A stretch of 5,468 bases of DNA from Spirochaetaceae bacterium. Lineage in GTDB: Bacteria > Spirochaetota > Spirochaetia > DSM-27196 > PXBQ01. The first letter of the stretch is position 1, and every line of letters starts with the position of its first letter. The notes beneath the pieces are model-generated. The model saw nothing but the letters and a program-made list of their open reading frames with translations, did not search any database and had not been told where the DNA came from. This document shows, piece after piece, positions 1-5,468 of this stretch. Location of the stretch: positions 1 to 5,468 of the forward strand of contig PXBQ01000149.1 in the NCBI GenBank assembly GCA_003566875.1, read 5' to 3'. Position numbers and translations under genes: made by a program.

Positions 1-867
<867 letters not shown>

Positions 868-868
868 T

Positions 869-904
869 ACGGTCTATGATACAAATGTCGATCGATATAA
901 TCAA
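869..904 (-). promoter_or_regulatory. Predicted metH promoter, leaderless geometry
   Basis: Read on the minus strand, a -35 TTGATT (904-899) and a -10 TATCAT (881-876) are separated by exactly 17 nt. The -10 matches the consensus at 5 of 6 positions and the -35 at 4 of 6. The start point expected from the -10 is near 869-867, at or within two bases of the metH ATG at 867. The spacer holds the perfect palindrome TCGATCGA (888-895), which might be an operator, although CGATCG is common in this window. No long leader, and hence no SAM or cobalamin riboswitch, fits between this promoter and metH. Found by eye. Confidence 0.55.
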
Positions 905-943
905 GAACGCTCAATTGCGCGGCAACGAAACTCGTGGTACTAT
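896..943 (+). promoter_or_regulatory. Candidate promoter(s) for the exported-protein gene
   Basis: Two weak alternatives exist on the plus strand. (a) TTGCGC (915-920), 17 nt, TACTAT (938-943): correct spacing but only 3 of 6 and 4 of 6 matches; its start point would fall on the ATG at 949. (b) A perfect TATAAT (896-901) with no recognisable -35 at the right distance; its start point near 908 would give a leader of about 41 nt with no SD site. The sequence does not decide between them. Both sit in the 81-nt gap shared with the oppositely directed metH promoter. Confidence 0.3.
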
Positions 944-948
944 CGCTT

Positions 949-1425
949 ATGTACCGGAAAGTGTTTTTGTGCGTGGTCGGATTGTGCGCATCGACGGCAC
1001 TCGCGTTCGCCGAGTACGGCATCTGGAAACACGGCACGGTCAGGCTCGACGGCGACGAGCCGGGTATCGTGCTGCGAACGGATCTCGACCCCTCTGTGTG
1101 TTCCGAGAAGTATCCGACATTGTTTTTTGTCCGTTTTGAGCGGGGCCCGGGGCATCGAGCTCAGGAATGGCTCGTTCACCCAAAAGAGTTCTTGATTCGC
1201 GAGACGATTCGTTTCACCGAAGCGATCACGGTCGCGGAGCTGTTCCACGACGACTGGATCGACGTGTACATGTACCTGCCGATAGACCACATTCCGACTG
1301 CACGCGACTTACTCTCGTACGTGCTCGATCGCCTCAGGCCGGAGATCGTCGTGTACCAAATCCGCCATGATCGAGACTGGAGCGAGTACGCACGATTCAT
1401 GAACAACCTGGTCGATATCGAGTGA
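949..1425 (+). CDS. Small exported protein of unknown function
   Basis: I do not recognise this 158-residue protein. Residues 1-21 look like a Sec signal peptide: short basic start MYRK, hydrophobic run VFLCVVGLCASTALAFA, and a good signal peptidase I site after AFA, so the mature protein should start EYGIWKHG. The C in VVGLC does not make a convincing lipobox. The mature part is about 137 residues, has one cysteine (SVCSEKYP), mixes strand-like stretches (TLFFVRF, DVYMYLPI, EIVVYQIRH) with acidic and aromatic residues, and has no further membrane segment. It most likely stays in the periplasm or at the surface. The reading frame could also start at GTG 934, but ATG 949 puts the positive charges directly before the hydrophobic core. 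Neither start has an SD site. It diverges from metH and ends 23 nt before the end of the convergent arsR gene. Coding is supported by the signal peptide and the neat fit between its neighbours. Confidence 0.72.
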   Translation: MYRKVFLCVVGLCASTALAFAEYGIWKHGTVRLDGDEPGIVLRTDLDPSVCSEKYPTLFFVRFERGPGHRAQEWLVHPKEFLIRETIRFTEAITVAELFHDDWIDVYMYLPIDHIPTARDLLSYVLDRLRPEIVVYQIRHDRDWSEYARFMNNLVDIE

Positions 1426-1448
1426 CCGGCGGGAGTGAATCGAGCCGT

Positions 1449-1796
1449 CTACGCGAGTCGCGCGCGTTCGGCGCCGGGTTTCCGACTGCCGTTGGTGATT
1501 TCCGGGTTCTGGAGCGACAGTGACGCAACGATCGCCTCGACAAACGGGTCGACGATCGAGTACCGGCGACGATTCCCCTGGACTTCGGAGCGAACGATTC
1601 CTTTCTCTTTGAGAACCGCCAAGTGTTGGGAGATGACCGGTTGCGGAAGGTTCAAACATACCCAAAGCTCCGACACGCACGGTTCTTCTTCGTGAGCGAT
1701 CATGCACAAGAGTTTCAGGCGAACCGGATGGCCGCAAACTTTCAGTTTCTGAGCTGCATCGTCTAGACTGGACTCCGCACAGGTGCTCTTTTCCAT
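1449..1796 (-). CDS. ArsR/SmtB-family winged-helix transcriptional regulator
   Basis: This 115-residue protein has the usual length and order of the ArsR family: a first helix with CGHPVRLKLLCMI (21-33), PCVSELWVCLNLPQPVISQHLAVLKEKGIV (39-68) as the helix-turn-helix, and QGNRRRYSIVDP (73-84) as the wing. The recognition helix is around PQPVISQHLAVLK (51-63). Family members are dimeric repressors released from DNA by a metal ion, metalloid or small molecule. Cysteines are at 6, 21, 31, 40 and 47. The classical arsenite motif ELCVC appears here as ELWVC (43-47), so one of its two cysteines is a tryptophan and the ligand cannot be assigned. The start is firm: an in-frame TGA lies two codons upstream of the ATG. 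No SD site is present. No resistance or transport gene adjoins it; its own promoter shares sequence with that of fmdB. Some ArsR-type proteins respond to S-adenosylhomocysteine, and metH is nearby, but nothing in the protein shows that here. Confidence 0.93.
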   Translation of the reverse strand: MEKSTCAESSLDDAAQKLKVCGHPVRLKLLCMIAHEEEPCVSELWVCLNLPQPVISQHLAVLKEKGIVRSEVQGNRRRYSIVDPFVEAIVASLSLQNPEITNGSRKPGAERARLA

Positions 1797-1803
1797 TAAT
1801 CAC

Positions 1804-1832
1804 AAGATACCGAAAATTCCGGGCCGGGACAA
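1804..1832 (-). promoter_or_regulatory. Predicted arsR promoter, leaderless geometry
   Basis: On the minus strand TTGTCC (1832-1827) and TATCTT (1809-1804) are separated by 17 nt; each matches its consensus hexamer at 4 of 6 positions. The predicted start point is 1797 or 1796, directly at the ATG at 1796. The spacer contains GGAATTT in the same register as in the fmdB promoter, and the plus-strand block 1814-1832 matches 2284-2302 at 14 of 19 positions. This block overlaps the RNA polymerase site and could be an operator for ArsR itself, which is an inference. Confidence 0.5.
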
Positions 1833-1860
1833 TCGCCGCGTACGTAAATCGCATCGCGAG

Positions 1861-1888
1861 CGTCGGTCGTTACTCCGGACATCCGACG
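1861..1888 (-). terminator. Possible weak hairpin after fmdB
   Basis: The arms CGTCGG (1861-1866) and CCGACG (1883-1888) form a 6-bp inverted repeat just after the fmdB stop codon, with a 16-nt loop that contains TCCGGA. There is no run of T after it, so it is at best a weak transcription stop. Confidence 0.2.
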
Positions 1889-1891
1889 GAA

Positions 1892-2230
1892 TCAGCTCGC
1901 CGCGGCCGACTTTTCCGATGAACTCGTCGCGCCCGATGAATCGCTCTTTTTTTCCGTTTTTGTCCCGGTCGATGGGCTGTCCGAGGATTTTGACGTCCCG
2001 GTATCGGACGAGGCGGAATCGGTCTTGGTGATCGACGATGAGCTGCTTTTCTTGCTGTCGGTAACGTAGAAACCGCTTCCCTTGAAAATTATACCCAATC
2101 CGCCGCCGATCAACCGCTTCAGTTTCAACTTGCCGCAAGCCGGGCATTTTTTTAGCAAATCGTCCGACATACTTTGGAACGCGTCGAATCGATGCCCACA
2201 CGCGTTGCATTCGTAGTCATACGTCGGCAT
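1892..2230 (-). CDS. FmdB-family zinc-ribbon protein
   Basis: The 112-residue protein starts MPTYDYECNACGHRF, the hallmark of the FmdB/CxxC regulatory family. Two CxxC pairs, C8-C11 and C29-C32, should bind one zinc ion. IIFKGSGFYVTDS (47-59) is the conserved family segment that follows. Beyond it is a tail of about 55 residues that is roughly 40% serine with Thr, Lys and Asp, surely disordered; such low-complexity tails are usual in the family. FmdB was named after a suspected regulator of a formamidase/amidase gene, but the function of most members is not established, so I give none. The start is firm: AGGAG (2243-2239) lies 8 nt upstream of the ATG, below its own promoter. The gene stands alone between hisF and arsR, with a 95-nt gap before arsR that includes the arsR promoter. 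Confidence 0.94.
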   Translation of the reverse strand: MPTYDYECNACGHRFDAFQSMSDDLLKKCPACGKLKLKRLIGGGLGIIFKGSGFYVTDSKKSSSSSITKTDSASSDTGTSKSSDSPSTGTKTEKKSDSSGATSSSEKSAAAS

Positions 2231-2251
2231 ATTTCTTTCTCCTATCTAATG

Positions 2252-2263
2252 TTAACGGGTTAA
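2252..2263. repeat. Short inverted repeat in the fmdB leader
   Basis: TTAACGGGTTAA has two perfect 5-bp arms (TTAAC/GTTAA) around two bases. It lies between the predicted fmdB transcription start (about 2267) and the SD site (2243-2239), a usual place for a repressor site. It is short and could be chance. Confidence 0.3.
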
Positions 2264-2273
2264 TCCCTATCGG

Positions 2274-2302
2274 AATATACACCAAATTCCCGGGTAAGAC
2301 AA
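2274..2302 (-). promoter_or_regulatory. Predicted fmdB promoter
   Basis: On the minus strand TTGTCT (2302-2297) and TATATT (2279-2274) are separated by 17 nt, matching consensus at 4 of 6 and 5 of 6 positions. The predicted start point is near 2267, which gives a leader of about 37 nt with a good SD site. The spacer is centred on CCCGGG followed by AATTT; this part lines up with the arsR promoter. I found no convincing terminator between hisF and this promoter, so some read-through from hisF is possible. Confidence 0.6.
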
Positions 2303-2346
2303 CACCTATCGTAGCTGGAACGCTGGGTGAGCCCTGAGACGACCGC

Positions 2347-3126
2347 TCAAAACGGCGCGGCTGAAGCGCGAACCGACACTCCGTGCGTTTGGAGGTACTG
2401 TTTTATCGTCGGAATCGAGTACTCGCCGAAGTGAACCATCGACGCGACGAGAGCGGCATCGGCCTTTCCGTCGACAAGCACTTCGCGCAAGTGCTCGGGT
2501 ACCCCCGCTCCGCCCGAGGCGACAACCGGTACGCCGACAGCCTCGGAGATCATTCGCGTGAGAGTAATCTCGTACCCGTTCTTGACACCGTCGGTATCGA
2601 TCGAGTTGACGACGATCTCGCCGGCCCCGAGTTCGACCGCGCGGCGCGCCCAGTCACGCGCGTCAAGCTCGGTCTCGACGCGCCCTCCGTCGATCACGAC
2701 GCGATATCCGCTCGGCACGCGTGGGTCGGCCTTGACGTCCATCGCGAGTACGATGCACTGCGCTCCGAATCGCATCGCTCCGGTCGAGATGATGTCCGGG
2801 TTTCGTACGGCCTGGCTGTTGACGCTCACTTTTTCGGCTCCGGCCAGAAGAACGGCGCGCATGTCGTCGACGGACGCGATCCCACCGCCGACGGCAAACG
2901 GGACGAAAATCCTCTCGGCAACGCGGCGAACGACGTCGAGCATGATACCGCGTCGTTCGGCCGAGGCGGTAATATCGTAGAAGACGAGTTCGTCGACACC
3001 TTCCCGGTAGTAAGTCTCGGCCATCTCTACCGGGTCGCCAATATCGACGTTCTCCGAGAACTTGATACCTTTCGTAGTTTTTCCGTCGCGGACGTCGAGG
3101 CACACGATAACACGTTTTCGAAGCAC
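2347..3126 (-). CDS. hisF: Imidazole glycerol phosphate synthase, cyclase subunit
   Basis: HisF is the (beta/alpha)8-barrel subunit that joins ammonia from HisH to PRFAR, making imidazole glycerol phosphate and AICAR, in the cytosolic histidine pathway. At 259 residues it has the usual length. The two catalytic aspartates are in place: D11 in CLDVRDG (9-15) and D130 in AMDVK (128-132). Other landmarks are K19 in TTKG, DELVFYDITAS (45-55), AVGGGI (78-83), EKVSVNSQAV (98-107), GAGEIVVNSIDTDGVKNGYE, the phosphate-binding VVASGGAG, and ALVASMVHFGEYSI near the end. The start is GTG at 3126, placed 7 nt after an SD site inside hisH and one base after the hisH stop, so translation is probably coupled. 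The sequence is that of a canonical histidine-pathway HisF, with no missing catalytic residue. Confidence 0.97.
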   Translation of the reverse strand: MLRKRVIVCLDVRDGKTTKGIKFSENVDIGDPVEMAETYYREGVDELVFYDITASAERRGIMLDVVRRVAERIFVPFAVGGGIASVDDMRAVLLAGAEKVSVNSQAVRNPDIISTGAMRFGAQCIVLAMDVKADPRVPSGYRVVIDGGRVETELDARDWARRAVELGAGEIVVNSIDTDGVKNGYEITLTRMISEAVGVPVVASGGAGVPEHLREVLVDGKADAALVASMVHFGEYSIPTIKQYLQTHGVSVRASAAPF

Positions 3127-3127
3127 T

Positions 3128-3736
3128 CTATTGCTCCTTCATCGTGATAAAATTTGTCAAGACACGCAGCCCGTACGGTCCGGATTTCTCGGGATGGAAC
3201 TGAACGGCGTACACGTTGTCGCGTCGAAACGCCGAAGCGAACCGAACGCCGTACTCAGTCCACCCGATCGTATCTCGCGTTTCCGCGGGCGCCGGATAGT
3301 ACGAGTGGACGAAGTAGAACTCACCGCCGCTCGGCACTCCCGCAAAGAGCGCCTGGTTGTCGTGTTCGACACCGTTCCACCCGATCTGTGGAACCTTAAG
3401 CTCGGAGACCGGGAAACGACGCGCGCGGCCCGGGATCAACGCGAGGCACGAGACGTCGCGCTCATCGGAAGCGTCAAGGATTACCTGAGCTCCGACGCAG
3501 ATCCCGAGAATCAGCCGGCCGGAATCGGCGTACCGCCGGAGCGCCTCGGACAAGCCACGCGCGTTCAGTACTTCCATCGCCGCGCGCGCTTCACCAACTC
3601 CTGGGAACACGACCCGATCGGCTTCGAAGATCGCGTCAGGATCAGCGGTCGTGAAAAAGTCCGCGCCGATCCGCCTGAGAGCGGTCTCGACCGACGTAAG
3701 GTTCCCGGCATCGTAATCGACGATTCCTATCCGCAT
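3128..3736 (-). CDS. hisH: Imidazole glycerol phosphate synthase, glutamine amidotransferase subunit
   Basis: HisH hydrolyses glutamine and passes ammonia through the HisF barrel. At 202 residues it is a standard single-domain class I (triad) glutaminase. It begins with IGIVDYDAGNLTSV (3-16). PGVG (45-48) is the oxyanion strand. The nucleophile is C80 in GICVGAQ (78-84), where many relatives have GICLGMQ. PQIGWN (116-121) and FYFVHSYY (140-147) are typical HisH segments, and H181 and E183 in QFHPEKSG (179-186) complete the triad. The ATG start has a strong SD, GGAGG (3750-3746), 9 nt upstream. It follows the lipoprotein gene by 16 nt and precedes hisF by one base. All catalytic residues are present, so HisH and HisF should form a working enzyme. 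Confidence 0.97.
   Translation of the reverse strand: MRIGIVDYDAGNLTSVETALRRIGADFFTTADPDAIFEADRVVFPGVGEARAAMEVLNARGLSEALRRYADSGRLILGICVGAQVILDASDERDVSCLALIPGRARRFPVSELKVPQIGWNGVEHDNQALFAGVPSGGEFYFVHSYYPAPAETRDTIGWTEYGVRFASAFRRDNVYAVQFHPEKSGPYGLRVLTNFITMKEQ
3134..3139 (-). promoter_or_regulatory. hisF ribosome-binding site inside hisH
   Basis: AAGGAG (3139-3134) lies within the last codons of hisH and 7 nt before the hisF GTG. It fixes the GTG as the start and points to coupling of the two subunits. Confidence 0.8.
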
Positions 3737-3742
3737 CGTTTT

Positions 3743-3750
3743 CTCCCTCC
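3743..3750 (-). promoter_or_regulatory. Strong hisH ribosome-binding site
   Basis: GGAGGGAG (3750-3743) occupies half of the 16-nt gap between the lipoprotein stop and the hisH ATG. It is the best SD match in the window and would let hisH be translated well even if ribosomes are sparse upstream. Confidence 0.8.
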
Positions 3751-3752
3751 GC

Positions 3753-4748
3753 CTAGCGCGCCGCGAAACCCGCGTAGCGGCCGAGCGTCTCGGTGAGACG
3801 AAACGCCTGTGCCGCGTCGATTTCAGGCGTCGTGATCACCACTTCCGCTCCGGTGCGACGAACGTCGAAGCCGCGCATGGCGACCGCGAGCGGAAAACCC
3901 GCGTCGGTCGCGATGAACGGAATCGCGAGACGCATGACGACGACGAACGCGCGCGCGTCCGACTCACCGCGCAGCGCGATCGAGATCGAGAACGACCTCA
4001 TCGGACCGCGGCTTTCGGTTTCGGTTTCGGTTTCGGTCTCGGCGTCGGCGACGCGATCGGTCCTCGACGCGACGACGATGCGCGCGCTCGATACGGGAGG
4101 CGCTACGGCGCCGATACCCGTCAGATCAGGCGAACGGGCAAAAAGCACAAACCCGGCTGTCGAGCCGTCTACGACCTCAGCGGGCAACGACGGCCCGGGC
4201 GATCGTTCGGACCACGCCTCTGCCAAGCGGTCAAACTCGGCGTTAGACACGAGCACGGTTCTCCGATCGGGCACGGCCACGGTCACACCGTCGGCGCTCT
4301 CGTACCGGACTCCGTGAGAGCCGTCGGTTCTGCGTGTCCAGGCCGAGCTTCGCCGGAGCGAGAACGACAACGCCGTCCGTGGAAACGCGCCCGTGAGTAC
4401 AACGAAAGCCGTGGGCGTCCGCGCGGCGGCGGTACGCGTCTCAGAATCGGCTGCGGCCGTCGATACACCGATCGTCAACCGATCGGTTCGATTAAGAGCG
4501 GGGGCCAACTCATCGGCGTCGAGACCGTACGCCCCCGCGAACACCTCGAGCATATCGCGGTTTTGCCGCACGTCGATCGAGACGAACGCGTCGAGATCGG
4601 GCGGCAATCCTGCGCCGGGGTCCTCGGCCGTGACCGACGGCGCGGTTCGGCACGCGGAGAACACACCGACCAGGACAATCACCGCCGTACTCAACAGCGA
4701 GCGCGCGATTTTTTTTGCAACACGCGAGTCGAGAGGTACCAACGTCAC
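3753..4748 (-). CDS. Putative lipoprotein of unknown function
   Basis: I do not recognise this 331-residue protein. The N-terminus has basic residues (R9, K12, K13, R16), a hydrophobic run (about 18-30) and then FSAC, with C33 as the likely lipidated cysteine. Phe at the -3 position is unusual but would fit the relaxed lipoboxes of spirochaetes. The mature part alternates strand-like stretches with helices, has no other membrane segment, and carries an acidic low-complexity (TE)4 at 238-245. Both halves show a loosely similar strand/helix pattern, so an internal duplication is possible. Start: GTG at 4748 overlaps the ileS stop as GTGA, a usual coupling arrangement; AAAGG lies about 10 nt upstream. 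A longer reading frame runs up to 4829 inside ileS but adds only an Arg-rich shadow segment before the signal peptide. The place between ileS and hisH suggests shared transcription rather than shared function. Confidence 0.8.
   Translation of the reverse strand: MTLVPLDSRVAKKIARSLLSTAVIVLVGVFSACRTAPSVTAEDPGAGLPPDLDAFVSIDVRQNRDMLEVFAGAYGLDADELAPALNRTDRLTIGVSTAAADSETRTAAARTPTAFVVLTGAFPRTALSFSLRRSSAWTRRTDGSHGVRYESADGVTVAVPDRRTVLVSNAEFDRLAEAWSERSPGPSLPAEVVDGSTAGFVLFARSPDLTGIGAVAPPVSSARIVVASRTDRVADAETETETETESRGPMRSFSISIALRGESDARAFVVVMRLAIPFIATDAGFPLAVAMRGFDVRRTGAEVVITTPEIDAAQAFRLTETLGRYAGFAAR
4013..4042 (-). repeat. Hexanucleotide repeat coding for Thr-Glu pairs
   Basis: On the plus strand TTTCGG occurs four times without a mismatch (4013-4036), followed by TCTCGG (4037-4042) with one change. 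On the coding strand this gives the (TE)4 stretch, residues 238-245, of the putative lipoprotein. The 6-nt unit equals two codons, so gain or loss of units would keep the frame and only change loop length. Confidence 0.85.
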
Positions 4749-5468
4749 GCGCCAGGCGCCTTTATCGCGGACACGTAACACGTCGCATCCCCTACCTTGT
4801 ACTCGGCGGCGTCGGCGCCGTGCTCCCACTTAACCGAGACCGCGAGCGTCTCGGCAGAGAGGTGTTCGCCGAAGTCGTCGACCGCGTCCTGCAGATCGGG
4901 CTCGCCAAACACGACGAGTTCGATCCGATCGGTCACGTCGAGTCCGATCTGCTTTCGGTGGTTCTGCACCACCCGGATGAGATCCCTGATCAAACCTTCA
5001 CGCTTGAGGTCGTCGGTCACCTCGGAGTCGAGCGCGACGGTGAGCGATCCGTCGTTGAGCACTTTGAGGTTTTCTTTTTCGATGCGCCGCACGATGATCC
5101 CGTCGAGCAACAGGTCAAACGCGGTCTCTCCGAGGTCGATGTGAAGAGTCGCTCCGTCCATGAGCTGCTGGATCTCAGCCATCGTGAGCGCCTCGATCTT
5201 CGCCGCGGCGGCCTTCATGTGTCGGCCGAGTTTGCCGCCGAGCTCTTTGAAGTTTGCCTTCGCCGAGTACTCGACGACCTCCTCCTCGTTTTCGCGGAAC
5301 ACGACGTCTTTGACGTTGAGCTCTTCGCGAATGATGTCTTCCATCTCGATCAGGATCCGTCGTTCGGTCGCGTCACGGGTCACGACGTGAAACGCGCGCA
5401 GTGGTTGCCGGGTTTTGAGGTTGTGCAGGCTGCGAAGCGCGCGCCCCATCGATACGGCTTTCCGAACC
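4745..5468 (-). CDS. ileS: Isoleucyl-tRNA synthetase, C-terminal part (5' end outside window)
   Basis: IleS charges tRNA-Ile in the cytosol. The frame is open to the right edge, so about 240 C-terminal residues are seen and the Rossmann catalytic and editing domains are not. The visible part begins in the anticodon-binding helical domain (RALRSLHNLKTRQPL, about residues 9-23; relatives have a similar VRQPL segment) and goes on into the additional C-terminal domain found in the long, eukaryote-like class of bacterial IleS (I believe Pfam DUF5915). Supporting stretches are EELNVKDVVF, YSAKANFKELGGKLG, DGIIVRRIEKENLKVL, and DDLKREGLIRDLIRVVQNHRKQIGLDVTDRIEL. No zinc-binding cysteine cluster typical of the other bacterial IleS type is present at the end. 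It overlaps the lipoprotein start by 4 nt. Identification rests on the overall pattern and the C-terminal type, and is strong. Confidence 0.93.
   Translation of the reverse strand, partial: VRKAVSMGRALRSLHNLKTRQPLRAFHVVTRDATERRILIEMEDIIREELNVKDVVFRENEEEVVEYSAKANFKELGGKLGRHMKAAAAKIEALTMAEIQQLMDGATLHIDLGETAFDLLLDGIIVRRIEKENLKVLNDGSLTVALDSEVTDDLKREGLIRDLIRVVQNHRKQIGLDVTDRIELVVFGEPDLQDAVDDFGEHLSAETLAVSVKWEHGADAAEYKVGDATCYVSAIKAPGA

Noticed and set aside
868..948. Riboswitch (SAM or cobalamin) before metH
   Set aside because: Only 81 nt separate the divergent genes and the best promoter lies directly at the metH start; there is no space or conserved core for a riboswitch.
1426..1448. Shared terminator between the convergent genes
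   Set aside because: The 23-nt gap has only a short CGGC/GCCG match and no T run on either strand.
1309..1854. A 181-codon minus-strand frame overlapping arsR and the exported-protein gene
   Set aside because: It is a different frame across arsR, which has a clear winged-helix sequence; the product is Arg/Ser-rich and lacks any domain.
2303..2346. Terminator after hisF
   Set aside because: Only a 3-bp GGG/CCC stem with a mismatch and no T run is visible near 2320-2335, so I do not call a terminator.
2383..3147. A 254-codon open frame on the plus strand opposite hisF
   Set aside because: It lies antisense to a clearly real hisF with all catalytic residues. Long antisense frames are expected in GC-rich genes; the protein is rich in His, Arg and Asp with no recognisable domain.
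2347..3736. HisH/HisF as the alternative pair used in surface-sugar biosynthesis
   Set aside because: Both sequences have the canonical histidine-pathway motifs, and no sugar-modifying or glycosyltransferase gene is nearby.
3062..3796. A 244-codon open frame on the plus strand opposite hisH
   Set aside because: Antisense shadow of hisH; Arg-rich, no motif, no plausible start site.
4748..4829. Longer lipoprotein reading frame starting at 4829
   Set aside because: It would overlap ileS by 85 nt and put an Arg-rich segment before the signal peptide. GTG 4748 gives the usual 4-nt overlap and a normal signal peptide.

Overview
The window is compact, GC-rich bacterial chromosome of ordinary character. 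It holds seven protein genes: methionine synthase (metH, cut at the left edge), a small exported protein of unknown function, an ArsR-type regulator, an FmdB-type zinc-ribbon protein, hisF, hisH, a putative lipoprotein, and the C-terminal part of isoleucyl-tRNA synthetase (ileS, cut at the right edge); counting the two partial genes the total is eight. All are on the minus strand except the exported protein. I see no RNA gene, CRISPR array, insertion sequence or prophage. The IleS tail is of the long, eukaryote-like type found in spirochaetes and several other phyla. With the relaxed lipobox and high GC this would suit a free-living spirochaete, but that is a weak inference and not a classification.

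Layout. From the right edge, ileS, the lipoprotein gene, hisH and hisF form a tight minus-strand cluster: a 4-nt GTGA overlap, a 16-nt gap holding a strong Shine-Dalgarno (SD) site, then a 1-nt gap with the hisF SD inside the end of hisH. The cluster therefore looks co-transcribed and translationally coupled. HisH and HisF together make imidazole glycerol phosphate synthase of histidine biosynthesis; the other his genes are not here. A 116-nt gap then carries a promoter for fmdB, followed by arsR with its own promoter. The exported-protein gene runs convergently towards arsR and divergently from metH.

Two kinds of translation start appear side by side. fmdB, hisH and hisF have clear SD sites. 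metH and arsR have none: in-frame stops just upstream fix their ATGs, and good promoter matches with 17-nt spacers place the predicted transcription start within 0-2 nt of the ATG. They look leaderless.

No new defence, mobile or metabolic system is evident. The points most worth checking are the predicted leaderless starts, a 19-nt sequence shared in the same register by the arsR and fmdB promoters, an insertion of about 22 residues near the N-terminus of MetH, and the two uncharacterised envelope proteins.
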